A stretch of DNA of 64,000 nucleotides from Streptomyces sp. NBS 14/10. GTDB lineage: Bacteria; Actinomycetota; Actinomycetes; Streptomycetales; Streptomycetaceae. Where the stretch lies: positions 1-64,000 of the forward strand of contig NZ_NCSM01000031.1 of NCBI RefSeq assembly GCF_002224125.1, read 5' to 3'. How positions within the stretch are numbered: position 1 is the stretch's first letter; every line of letters starts with the position of its first letter. A program made the position numbers and the translations under genes. Below are positions 7,516-16,819 of the stretch, piece by piece. Below the pieces are notes generated by a model. The model saw nothing but the letters and a program-made list of their open reading frames with translations, had not been told where the DNA came from and searched no databases.

Positions 7516-8124
7516 ATGGATATTCGAGAGCTGGACATCCAAGAGCTCGACCGCCGGTCGCTGGCGCTGTTGGGCGATGTCGTCGCCCAAGTGAAGGACG
7601 ATCAGCTATGTCTCCCGACGCCGTGCCCGGACTGGACCCTGCACGGCCTGCTCCGCCATCTCGTCAGCCAGAACGAGGGGTTCGCCGCGGCGGCGCGCGG
7701 CGCGGGCGAAGCGCTCTCCGACTGGCGCGGCGGCGACCTCGGCGCCGATGCGCGCGCCGCGTTCGCCGCGTCGGCGGCACTGGTCAACGATGCGTTCGCG
7801 CAGGACGGCGTGCTCGACCGGGGGTTCGCCCTCCCGAAGGTCCGCAACGGCGGCGCCTTCCCCGCGCCCCTCGCGATCAGCTTCCACTTCGTCGACTGCG
7901 TCGTCCACGCCTGGGATGTCGCGGCCACGATCGGCGTCCCCTGGGAGCCCGACGAAGAGCTGACCGCCGCCGCGCTACGAGTCGCCGAACAGGTCCCCGA
8001 CCAGGGCCGTGGCCCTGGCGCCGCCTTCGAACGGCGCGTCCCGCCTCCGGCCGACGCGCCCCCGCACCACCGGCTGCTCGGCCTGCTCGGCCGCGTCCCG
8101 TCCTGGACGGGCCGCCCGTGCTGA
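7516..8124 (+). CDS. TIGR03086-family (DinB/MDMPI-like) protein
   Basis: A 202-aa four-helix-bundle protein of the mycothiol-dependent maleylpyruvate-isomerase/DinB group, TIGR03086 branch. Marks: TPCPDWTLHGLLRHLVSQN near residue 36 (the metal-binding His helix), FHFVDCVVHAWDVAATIG (second His region), and a C-terminal ADAPPHHRLLGLLGRVPSW, the normal end of this family. Members are thought to bind a divalent metal and may act in thiol-dependent detoxification; the reaction is unknown. The ATG at 7516 is used because homology starts there; the upstream SD is weak. It is divergent from the MocR regulator and overlaps the next gene by 7 nt. Confidence 0.85.
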   Translation: MDIRELDIQELDRRSLALLGDVVAQVKDDQLCLPTPCPDWTLHGLLRHLVSQNEGFAAAARGAGEALSDWRGGDLGADARAAFAASAALVNDAFAQDGVLDRGFALPKVRNGGAFPAPLAISFHFVDCVVHAWDVAATIGVPWEPDEELTAAALRVAEQVPDQGRGPGAAFERRVPPPADAPPHHRLLGLLGRVPSWTGRPC

Positions 8125-8570
8125 GATCGCACTGGCGCCCGGGCCCGGCGGCGGACACGGAAGGCCCCGTGCTCGTCAGCGTCACCGACTTCACCTTCAC
8201 CAAGCGCCTGGACCTCCCCGGCATCGCCCGCGCGGCCCTCGGCCTACGCCGCACCTGGCCCGCCCTCGACGGGGCGGTCGGCCTCTGGCTGTGGACGGCT
8301 CCACGGACCCGGCGCTGCGGCGCGGTGTCGGTGTGGACCGATGAGGAGGCGCTGCACGGATTCGTGGGTCGACCGGACCACATCGCGATCATGCGCAAGT
8401 ACCGCACCCGCGGCGTGGCCAAGGCGACGACCTGGGTCTCTCCCGAACTCGACGAGACCGCCATCTGGCGGGACGCCTATCGCGTGCTCATGGGATCCGG
8501 AATGCGGGACCCGGCGGACGCGAACGCCGGAGCCGCCCCTCACACGGGGGAGGGGCGGCTCCGGCGTTGA
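8118..8570 (+). CDS. Dimeric alpha/beta-barrel protein (ABM/DUF3291-like)
   Basis: A 150-aa protein starting at a GTG that overlaps the preceding stop codon, implying translational coupling. The core VSVTDFTFTKRLDLPGI … CGAVSVWTDEEALHGFVGRP … HIAIMRKYRTRG resembles small dimeric ferredoxin-like barrels (antibiotic-biosynthesis-monooxygenase or spheroidene-monooxygenase-like). Assignment to a specific family is tentative and no catalytic residue can be named. Expression with the TIGR03086 protein under MocR control is likely. The last codons form one arm of a strong terminator hairpin, so the C-terminal tail is shaped by RNA structure. Confidence 0.72.
   Translation: MLRSHWRPGPAADTEGPVLVSVTDFTFTKRLDLPGIARAALGLRRTWPALDGAVGLWLWTAPRTRRCGAVSVWTDEEALHGFVGRPDHIAIMRKYRTRGVAKATTWVSPELDETAIWRDAYRVLMGSGMRDPADANAGAAPHTGEGRLRR
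8523..8568. terminator. Strong hairpin terminator inside the 3' end of a CDS
   Basis: Arms 8523–8541 and 8550–8568 pair perfectly (19 bp, beginning AACGCCGGAGCCGCCCCT) around an 8-nt loop. The stem includes the end of the barrel-protein gene and touches its TGA. It probably also ends transcription of the convergent exporter gene whose stop is at 8586. Confidence 0.85.
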
Positions 8571-8585
8571 CGGTCGCGCGTGGGG

Positions 8586-10085
8586 CTAGCCCAGGTGCAC
8601 CGGAAGCGGCTCCGCCTGCTCCGTACCGGGCTGGCGGCTCGGGCGTGGGGTGTTCATCAGCAGGCCGACCAGGACCGCCGCCGCCGCGAGGATCACCGAG
8701 GACCAGACGAACGCCTCGGAGAAGCCCTCGACCAGCCCCTCCTTGGCCAGTTGCGGGGTCACCTCACGGGCGCGGACCGCCGGGGCCAGGTAGTCCTTGG
8801 TCGTACTGGCGGCGATCGTGTTGAGCATCGCCGTACCGACCGAGCCGCCGATCTGCTGGGCGGTGTTGACCGTCGCCGAGGCGATGCCCGCGTCCTGGGG
8901 CTGGACGCCGTGGGTGGCGTAGTTCATCGACGGCGCCATCGTCAGGCCCATGCCGAAGCCGACGAGGAGTTCGGCGGGCAGGATGCCCGCCGCGTACGAG
9001 CTGTCGGGCTCCAGGGGGATCAGCAGCGCGACGCCGACGGCCGCGATGAGCAGACCCGGGACCATGAGGACGCGGGGCGGCACCTTGGGGAGCAGCCGGG
9101 TGCCGACACCGGCCGCCGAGACCAGCACGGCCGCGGTCATCGGCAGGAAGGCCACGCCGCTGACCAGCGCCGAGTAGCCCTTGACGCGCTGCATGTAGTA
9201 CGTGAGGAAGAGGAACATCGCGAACATGCCGACCACCGCAAGACCGACCGCGAGGTAGGCGCCGCCGCGTGTGCGGTCCGTGATCACCCGCAGGGGCAGC
9301 AGCGGGCGCGGTACGACGCGCTCCGTCAGGACGAACGCCGTCAGCAGGACCACGCCCAGGGTGAGCAGCCCGGTCACGGTCAGCGAGTCCCAGCCCTCGG
9401 ACTCCGCCTCGCTGCATCCGTACACCACCGCGACAAGACCGGATACGGCCAGCAGCACGCCGGGCACGTCGAAGCGGGCGCGGTCGCCGTCGGCGCGCTC
9501 GTCGGCGGGCAGGACATACCAGCTGAAGACGGCGACGGCGGCGACGGGCACATTCACGTACAGGCACCAGCGCCAGTCCAGATACTCGGTCAGCAGCCCG
9601 CCGAGGACCAGGCCGATCGCGCCGCCGCCCGCCGCGATGGCGCCGAAGACGCCGAATGCCTTGGCGCGCTCGCGCGGCTCGGTGAAGTTCACCGCGAGCA
9701 GGGACAGCACCGTGGGGGCGAGCAGCGCGGCGAACACGCCCTGCAGCGCGCGGGCCGCGAGGAGCATCTCGAAGCCGGAGGCCGCGCCGCCGAGCGCGGA
9801 GGCCGCGGCGAAGCCGATCAGACCGATGAGAAAGGAGCGCCGGCGGCCGGTGTAGTCGGCGATCCGGCCGCCGAGCAGCAGCAGGCTGCCGAACGCCAGG
9901 GTGTAGGCGGTGATGACCCACTGCCGGTCACCGTCGGAGATGCCGAGGTCCTGCTGGGCCGAGGGCAGGGCGATGTTCACGACGGTGATATCGAGGACGA
10001 TCATCAGCTGGGCCAGGCCGATGAAGAGCAGTGCCAACCAGCGCCGGGGGTTGACCGCGGGCTGCGTGTCGATGGGCTGGGCCAT
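8586..10085 (-). CDS. DHA2-family MFS exporter (14 TM), TetR-linked
   Basis: A 499-aa exporter. LMIVLDITVVNIALPSAQQ in TM1 and GGRIADYTGRRRSFLIG (motif A) are typical of the EmrB/QacA-like DHA2 group; motif C appears as GGGAIGLVLGGLLTEYLDW. It is not a recent copy of the exporters at 1763/4002. AGAAAGG lies 8 nt before the ATG. The TetR gene lies 110 bp upstream on the same strand, separated by a hairpin, so the exporter probably has its own promoter in that gap. Substrate unknown; such pairs commonly give resistance to a self-made or foreign antibiotic. Confidence 0.93.
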   Translation of the reverse strand: MAQPIDTQPAVNPRRWLALLFIGLAQLMIVLDITVVNIALPSAQQDLGISDGDRQWVITAYTLAFGSLLLLGGRIADYTGRRRSFLIGLIGFAAASALGGAASGFEMLLAARALQGVFAALLAPTVLSLLAVNFTEPRERAKAFGVFGAIAAGGGAIGLVLGGLLTEYLDWRWCLYVNVPVAAVAVFSWYVLPADERADGDRARFDVPGVLLAVSGLVAVVYGCSEAESEGWDSLTVTGLLTLGVVLLTAFVLTERVVPRPLLPLRVITDRTRGGAYLAVGLAVVGMFAMFLFLTYYMQRVKGYSALVSGVAFLPMTAAVLVSAAGVGTRLLPKVPPRVLMVPGLLIAAVGVALLIPLEPDSSYAAGILPAELLVGFGMGLTMAPSMNYATHGVQPQDAGIASATVNTAQQIGGSVGTAMLNTIAASTTKDYLAPAVRAREVTPQLAKEGLVEGFSEAFVWSSVILAAAAVLVGLLMNTPRPSRQPGTEQAEPLPVHLG

Positions 10086-10136
10086 GATGGTGCCTTTCTG
10101 AGGCTTATCTGGAGATTTCAGGCTTTAAGAGGCCTT

Positions 10137-10161
10137 CCCCGTCCGGGTTTGCCGGGCGGGG
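10137..10161. terminator. Hairpin between tetR gene and exporter
   Basis: CCCCGTCCGGG and CCGGGCGGGG pair around TTTG with one bulge. It likely ends much of the transcription from the TetR gene before the exporter promoter. Confidence 0.6.
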
Positions 10162-10195
10162 GGATTCCTCCGGAAGCGACCGGACGGGTCAGCCG

Positions 10196-10951
<756 letters not shown>

Positions 10952-11016
10952 GGCGAACCTCCCGCGAGCAGGGCGGCATAGCACAACAGAGCTAGGCGGA
11001 GAGTTTTTCTCCACTT

Positions 11017-11037
11017 AGTGATATCAGCGTATCCACT
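11017..11037. promoter_or_regulatory. Possible TetR operator
   Basis: AGTGATA and TATCCACT flank TCAGCG and are inverted with one extra base. It sits in the relatively AT-rich stretch 66–86 bp upstream of the tetR start, where an autorepressor would bind. The match is imperfect and the call is tentative. Confidence 0.35.
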
Positions 11038-11133
11038 GCCGTCAGGATATTCAACACGTGATGAAAAAGATCGGACGGGTCCCGAACGCAGACACGGACA
11101 CGTACGCGCACACGCGTACGCGCACACGACAAA

Positions 11134-11163
11134 GCCCGGCCCCCGCCGAAGCGGGGGCCGGGC
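11134..11163. terminator. Bidirectional-type terminator downstream of serA
   Basis: GCCCGGCCCCCGC (11134–11146) and its exact complement (11151–11163) enclose CGAA. On the minus strand it follows the serA stop by 26 nt and is followed by CTTTGTCG. Confidence 0.88.
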
Positions 11164-11189
11164 CCTGTGCTTGCTGTTCTGTGCCGCGC

Positions 11190-12794
11190 TCAGTCCACCA
11201 GGTTGACCGAGCGGGCCGACGACGCCCCGATCTCCTCGGCGATCTCGGTGAGGACCGGCTGCGGGATCGTGTCGTCCACGGTCAGCGCCACCAGCGCCGC
11301 CCCACCCGCCGCCGAACGCGAGACCTGCATACCGGCGATGTTGATCTCCGCCTCGCCGAGGATGCGGCCGAGCGTGCCGACCACACCCGGGCGGTCGGTG
11401 TAGCGCAGGAAGGCCATGTGGTCGGCGAGCGCCAGGTCGACGTCGTAATCGCCGACCGCGACGATCTTCTGCTGGTTCTTGGGACCGGCCAGCGTGCCGG
11501 AGATCGAGACCTCGTCACCGCCGGAGAGGGTGCCGCGCACGGTCACCACATTGCGGTGCTCCGAGGACTCCGAGCTGGTGGTGAGGCGGACCTCGACGCC
11601 GCGCTCCTGCGCGAACAGCGGGGCGTTCACATACGACACGGTCTCGTCGACGATGTCCTCGAACACACCCTTGAGCGCGGAGAGTTCGAGCACCTTGACG
11701 TCGTGCTGGGTGATCTCGCCGTACACCTCGACGTCCAGCCGGACCGCGACCTCGCCCGCGAGCGCGGTGAAGATCCGCCCCAGCTTCTCGGCCAGCGGCA
11801 GCCCGGGCCGTACCTCCTCGGCGATGACACCGCCCTGCACGTTCACCGCGTCCGGGACCAGCTCGCCCGCGAGGGCCAGGCGCACCGAGCGGGCGACCGC
11901 GATGCCCGCCTTCTCCTGGGCCTCGCCGGTGGAGGCGCCCAGGTGCGGGGTGACAACGACGTTGTCGAACTCGAAGAGCGGGGAGTCCGTGCACGGCTCC
12001 TTGGAGAACACGTCAAGGCCGGCCGCCGCGACCCGGCCCTCCTTGAGGGCCGCCGCCAGCGCCTCCTCGTCGACGATCCCGCCACGCGCGGCGTTGACGA
12101 TGCGGACCTCGGGCTTGACCTTGTGCAGCGCCTCGTCGCCGATCAGGCCGACGGTCTCGGGGGTCTTGGGGAGGTGGACCGTGATGAAGTCGGAGACCTC
12201 GAGCAGCTCGTCGAGCGACAGCAGCTTGACGCCCATCTGGGCGGCGCGCGCGGGCTGGATGTAGGGGTCGTATGCGACGATCTTCATGCCGAAGGCGGAC
12301 ATCCGCTGGGCGACCAGCACGCCGATACGGCCGAGGCCGACGACGCCGAGGGTCTTCTCGCTCAGCTCCACGCCCGTGTACTTGCTGCGCTTCCACTCGC
12401 CGTTCTTCAGCGCCGCGTTCGCCTGCGGGATGTTGCGGGCCGTGGCGACCAGCAGACCGCAGGCCAGCTCGGCCGCGGTGACGATGTTGGACGTCGGGGC
12501 GTTGACGACCATGACGCCGGCCTTGGTGGCCGCGGGCACGTCCACATTGTCGAGGCCGACGCCCGCGCGGGCGACGACCTTGAGGTTCTTGGCCGCGGCG
12601 ATGGCCTCGGCGTCGACCTTGGTGGCGCTGCGCACGAGGATGGCGTCCACGTCGGCGATGGCGGGCAGCAGCTCGGCCCGGTCCGCGCCGTTGCAGCTGC
12701 GGATCTCGAAGTCCGGGCCCAGGGCCTCCACCGTGGCGGGCGAGAGCTCTTCGGCGATGAGTACGACGGGTTTACCCGTGGAAGCAGTGCTCAC
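11190..12794 (-). CDS. serA: D-3-phosphoglycerate dehydrogenase
   Basis: Catalyses the NAD-dependent first step of serine synthesis. The 534-aa length fits the long actinobacterial type: catalytic/NAD domain (1–310), an intervening allosteric domain (about 315–450) and a C-terminal ACT domain (about 460–534, ending SARSVNLVD). The NAD fingerprint is VGLGRIGVLVAQRM; the catalytic Arg is in NAARGGIVDEEAL and His in VVTPHLGASTGEAQ. A GTG at 12794 is preferred because related proteins start at SxxxKPVVLIAEELS; a GTG 18 nt upstream is possible. The SD is weak at both. It ends at a strong terminator (11134–11163). Confidence 0.97.
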   Translation of the reverse strand: MSTASTGKPVVLIAEELSPATVEALGPDFEIRSCNGADRAELLPAIADVDAILVRSATKVDAEAIAAAKNLKVVARAGVGLDNVDVPAATKAGVMVVNAPTSNIVTAAELACGLLVATARNIPQANAALKNGEWKRSKYTGVELSEKTLGVVGLGRIGVLVAQRMSAFGMKIVAYDPYIQPARAAQMGVKLLSLDELLEVSDFITVHLPKTPETVGLIGDEALHKVKPEVRIVNAARGGIVDEEALAAALKEGRVAAAGLDVFSKEPCTDSPLFEFDNVVVTPHLGASTGEAQEKAGIAVARSVRLALAGELVPDAVNVQGGVIAEEVRPGLPLAEKLGRIFTALAGEVAVRLDVEVYGEITQHDVKVLELSALKGVFEDIVDETVSYVNAPLFAQERGVEVRLTTSSESSEHRNVVTVRGTLSGGDEVSISGTLAGPKNQQKIVAVGDYDVDLALADHMAFLRYTDRPGVVGTLGRILGEAEINIAGMQVSRSAAGGAALVALTVDDTIPQPVLTEIAEEIGASSARSVNLVD

Positions 12795-12994
12795 GTGGTC
12801 TTCAGTCCTCACTAGTCCTATGCGGACGGCCGTCCCGACGGCCGCAGGCGTGAAGGGGGGCAGCCGCGTGAAAGACGCACGACGCTGTGAGCCCTGACGC
12901 GCTTATTCCCTGCAGTGTAGTGGCGCCGGGTAGGCGTTTTGCGCCATAGCGGCGGGATCACCCGCACGTGGTCTTGCATGATGGACAAGTCGCC

Positions 12995-13032
12995 GACCGG
13001 GCCCCCCGAGGTGCGGGCTCGGGGGGCCGGTC
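12995..13032. terminator. Terminator downstream of ilvC
   Basis: GACCGGGCCCCCCGAG pairs with CTCGGGGGGCCGGTC with one bulged base around GTGCGGG. It lies 8 nt after the ilvC stop on the minus strand. Confidence 0.85.
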
Positions 13033-13040
13033 CCAGAGGC

Positions 13041-14051
<1,011 letters not shown>

Positions 14052-14186
14052 CTAGCGTTTTCGGGTTGTGCGTCCCACCGTATGACGGGCGGGCGGGTGA
14101 AGGTTTCGGGGTCTCGCCATACGGGCCCCGGATGCCCCGGATCGGCCATGATCGGCCGCCCGGTGCCCGGGGCCCGGTGCCGCTGG

Positions 14187-14714
14187 TCAGGCGGTCCGGT
14201 CGAGCGCGCGCAGGCTCCGGTCGGTGATGGAGCGGGCGCCACGCCCTATGGCGATGGTGCCGGACTGGACCAGCTCCTTGATGCCGTACGGTTCCAGCAT
14301 CTTGAGCATGGCCTCGAGCTTGTCGCTGCTTCCGGTGGCCTCGATGGTCACGGCCTCCGGGGAGACATCCACGGTCTTGGCGCGGAACAGCTGGACGATC
14401 TCGACGATCTGGGAGCGGGTCTCGTTGTCGGCGCGCACCTTCACCAGGACCAGTTCCCGCTGGATCGCGTGGCTGCCTTCCAGCTCGACGATCTTCAGGA
14501 CGTTGACCAGCTTGTTGAGCTGCTTGGTGACCTGCTCCAGCGGGAGCTCGTCGACATTGACCACGATGGTGATCCGGGAGATGTCGGGGTGCTCGGTGAC
14601 GCCGACCGCGAGCGAGTCGATGTTGAAGCCGCGGCGGGAGAACAGCGCGGCGATCCGGGCCAGGATGCCGGGGGTGTTCTCCACCAGGACGGAGAGCGTG
14701 TGCTTGGTGGACAT
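14187..14714 (-). CDS. ilvN: Acetolactate synthase small (regulatory) subunit
   Basis: A 175-aa regulatory subunit that binds valine and activates the large subunit. The N-terminal ACT domain starts STKHTLSVLVENTPGILARI, with the valine-site motif GVTEHPDISRITIVV, followed by the ACT-like C-terminal domain (VKVRADNETRSQIVEIV … EATGSSDKLEAMLKMLEPYG). Length is normal. It starts 34 nt after the ilvB stop and is certainly part of the same operon. GAGAGA lies upstream of the ATG. Confidence 0.98.
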   Translation of the reverse strand: MSTKHTLSVLVENTPGILARIAALFSRRGFNIDSLAVGVTEHPDISRITIVVNVDELPLEQVTKQLNKLVNVLKIVELEGSHAIQRELVLVKVRADNETRSQIVEIVQLFRAKTVDVSPEAVTIEATGSSDKLEAMLKMLEPYGIKELVQSGTIAIGRGARSITDRSLRALDRTA

Positions 14715-14748
14715 GGGCTGAAGTCTCTCTTCTCTCTCGGTCCCGGCC

Positions 14749-16605
14749 TCAGTCGTCTTCGCTGTCGCCGAAGTCCGGGCGGACGCCGAGCGCCGCCTGG
14801 ATCTCGTCGTTGGAGGTGCCGGCCGCGACCATCGGCCAGACCATGGCGTCCTCGTGGACGATGAAGTCCACGACCACCGGCCGGTCGTTGATCGAGTTGG
14901 CCTTCTCGATGACGGCGTCGAGGTCGGAGGGGTCCTCGCAGCGGATGCCGATGCAGCCCATGGCCTCGGCGAGCTTGACGAAGTCGGGGACGCGGGTGCC
15001 GGGGCTGGTCTGGGCGGGGGTGTCCGGGCCCGAGTGCAGCACGGTGTTGGAGTAGCGCTGGTTGTAGAACAGCGTCTGCCACTGGCGGACCATGCCCAGC
15101 GCGCCGTTGTTGATGATCGCGACCTTGACCGGGATGTTGTTCAGCGCGCAGGTGACCAGTTCCTGGTTGGTCATCTGGAAGCAGCCGTCGCCGTCGATCG
15201 CCCAGACCGTACGGTCCGCGGCGCCGGCCTTGGCGCCCATCGCGGCCGGGACGGCGTAGCCCATGGTCCCGGCGCCGCCGGAGTTCAGCCAGGTCGCCGG
15301 CTTCTCGTAGTCGATGAAGTGGGCGGCCCACATCTGGTGCTGACCGACGCCCGCGGCGAAGATCGTGTCCTCCGGGGCCAGCTGACCGATCCGCTGGATG
15401 ACCTGCTGCGGGGACAGGCTGCCGTCCGCGGGCTGCTCGTAGCCCAGCGGGTAGGTCTCCCGCCAGCGGTTCAGGTCCTCCCACCAGCCGGAGTAGTCGC
15501 CGGTGTGGCCCGCGTCGTGCTCGGCCTGGACGGCGACGACCAGGTCCGCGATGACCTCGCGGGCGTCGCCGACGATCGGCACGTCGGCGACGCGGTTCTT
15601 GCCGATCTCGGCCGGGTCGATATCGGCGTGGACCACCTTGGCGTTGGGGGCGAAGGAGTCGAGCTTGCCGGTGACGCGGTCGTCGAAGCGCGCGCCGAGG
15701 GCGACGAGCAGATCGGCCTTCTGCAGGGCGGTGACGGCGGCGACGGTGCCGTGCATACCCGGCATGCCCAGGTGCTGGCGGTGGGTGTCGGGGAAGGCGC
15801 CCAGCGCCATGAGGGTGGTGGTGACGGGCGCGCCGGTCAGCTCGGCGAGCACCTTCAGCTCGGCGGTGGCATGGGCCTTGAGGACGCCGCCGCCCACGTA
15901 CAGCACCGGGCGCTCGGCCTGGGTGATCAGGCGGGCGGCCTCGCGGATCTGCTTGGCGTGCGGCTTGGTGACCGGGCGGTAGCCGGGCAGGTCGGTCTGC
16001 GGCGGCCAGGAGAAGGTGGTCTGCGCCTGCAGGGCGTCCTTGGCGATGTCGACCAGGACCGGGCCGGGGCGGCCGGTGGAGGCGATGTGGAACGCCTCGG
16101 CGATCGTCCGCGGGATGTCCTCGGCCTTGGTGACCAGGAAGTTGTGCTTGGTGATCGGCATGGTGATGCCGCAGATGTCCGCCTCCTGGAAGGCGTCCGT
16201 ACCGATGGCCTTGGAGGCGACCTGGCCGGTGATCGCGACGATGGGGACCGAGTCCATATGCGCGTCGGCGATCGGGGTGACCAGGTTGGTGGCGCCGGGA
16301 CCCGAGGTGGCCATGCAGACGCCGACCTTGCCGGTGGCCTGGGCGTAGCCGGTGGCGGCGTGGCCCGCGCCCTGCTCGTGGCGGACGAGCACGTGGCGGA
16401 CCTTGGTGGAGTCCATCATGGGGTCGTAGGCGGGGAGGATCGCGCCGCCGGGGATGCCGAAGACGGTGTCGGCACCGACCTCTTCGAGCGAGCGGATGAG
16501 GGACTGCGCGCCCGTGACGTGCTCGACGGAGGCGGGATGGGAACCGCCGTTTCGGGGCCGCGGCTGGGGATGGTGGGCCCCGGTGGCCTGCTCGGTCATC
16601 GGCAT
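14749..16605 (-). CDS. ilvB: Acetolactate synthase large (catalytic) subunit
   Basis: A 618-aa ThDP/FAD/Mg enzyme making acetolactate and acetohydroxybutyrate. The catalytic Glu is in [23 protein letters not shown]-binding regions follow, and the ThDP motif is [32 protein letters not shown] (GDG…NN). The ATG at 16605 (start [12 protein letters not shown]) has GAGAAGAG just upstream and fits the expected N-terminus; a second ATG 6 nt later is possible. Transcription starts above a leader peptide and attenuator (16675–16786). Confidence 0.97.
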   Translation of the reverse strand: MPMTEQATGAHHPQPRPRNGGSHPASVEHVTGAQSLIRSLEEVGADTVFGIPGGAILPAYDPMMDSTKVRHVLVRHEQGAGHAATGYAQATGKVGVCMATSGPGATNLVTPIADAHMDSVPIVAITGQVASKAIGTDAFQEADICGITMPITKHNFLVTKAEDIPRTIAEAFHIASTGRPGPVLVDIAKDALQAQTTFSWPPQTDLPGYRPVTKPHAKQIREAARLITQAERPVLYVGGGVLKAHATAELKVLAELTGAPVTTTLMALGAFPDTHRQHLGMPGMHGTVAAVTALQKADLLVALGARFDDRVTGKLDSFAPNAKVVHADIDPAEIGKNRVADVPIVGDAREVIADLVVAVQAEHDAGHTGDYSGWWEDLNRWRETYPLGYEQPADGSLSPQQVIQRIGQLAPEDTIFAAGVGQHQMWAAHFIDYEKPATWLNSGGAGTMGYAVPAAMGAKAGAADRTVWAIDGDGCFQMTNQELVTCALNNIPVKVAIINNGALGMVRQWQTLFYNQRYSNTVLHSGPDTPAQTSPGTRVPDFVKLAEAMGCIGIRCEDPSDLDAVIEKANSINDRPVVVDFIVHEDAMVWPMVAAGTSNDEIQAALGVRPDFGDSEDD

Positions 16606-16674
16606 TCTCTTCTCGGATGAGGGTCTGTGCGGGGAGTGGGAGAGCGGTACGACATGTGCCAGTGCAACAAAAAA

Positions 16675-16702
16675 CCCCTCGTGCCGTAAGGCAAGCGAGG
16701 GG
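16675..16702 (-). terminator. ilvB attenuator terminator
   Basis: On the minus strand the stem CCCCTCGCTTGCC/GGCACGAGGGG is followed directly by six T residues (16674–16669), a classical intrinsic terminator and rare in this genome. It lies between the leader peptide and ilvB, so it is the attenuator rather than an end-of-gene terminator. A competing upstream hairpin (arms 16738–16744 and 16721–16727) follows the leader stop codon. Confidence 0.9.
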
Positions 16703-16744
16703 AGCGCGCCGGAGAGGTCCGCAGGGCTTATGAGGTGGCCCTGC

Positions 16745-16786
16745 TCAGCCGACGCGCTTTCCAAGTACGAGAATTCGGGTGCGCAT
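16745..16786 (-). CDS. ilvB leader peptide [13 protein letters not shown]
   Basis: A 13-residue peptide whose ATG has GGAGG 8 nt upstream. It contains the run Ile-Leu-Val-Leu and a further Val, the branched-chain amino acids made by the operon. Ribosome pausing there when charged tRNA is scarce would favour the alternative hairpin (16721–16744) and prevent formation of the terminator at 16675–16702. Leader peptides of this kind have been predicted before ilvB in Streptomyces. It lies too short for routine gene finding; all three parts (peptide, anti-terminator, terminator) are visible here. Confidence 0.92.
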   Translation of the reverse strand: MRTRILVLGKRVG

Positions 16787-16819
16787 GGCTCCGACCCTCC
16801 CCCCGGCGCGTATCAGGTG

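Noticed and set aside
11100..11130. CACGCGTACGCGCACACG as an operator
   Set aside because: Simple alternating purine/pyrimidine run; palindromes arise easily in it and nothing links it to a regulator.
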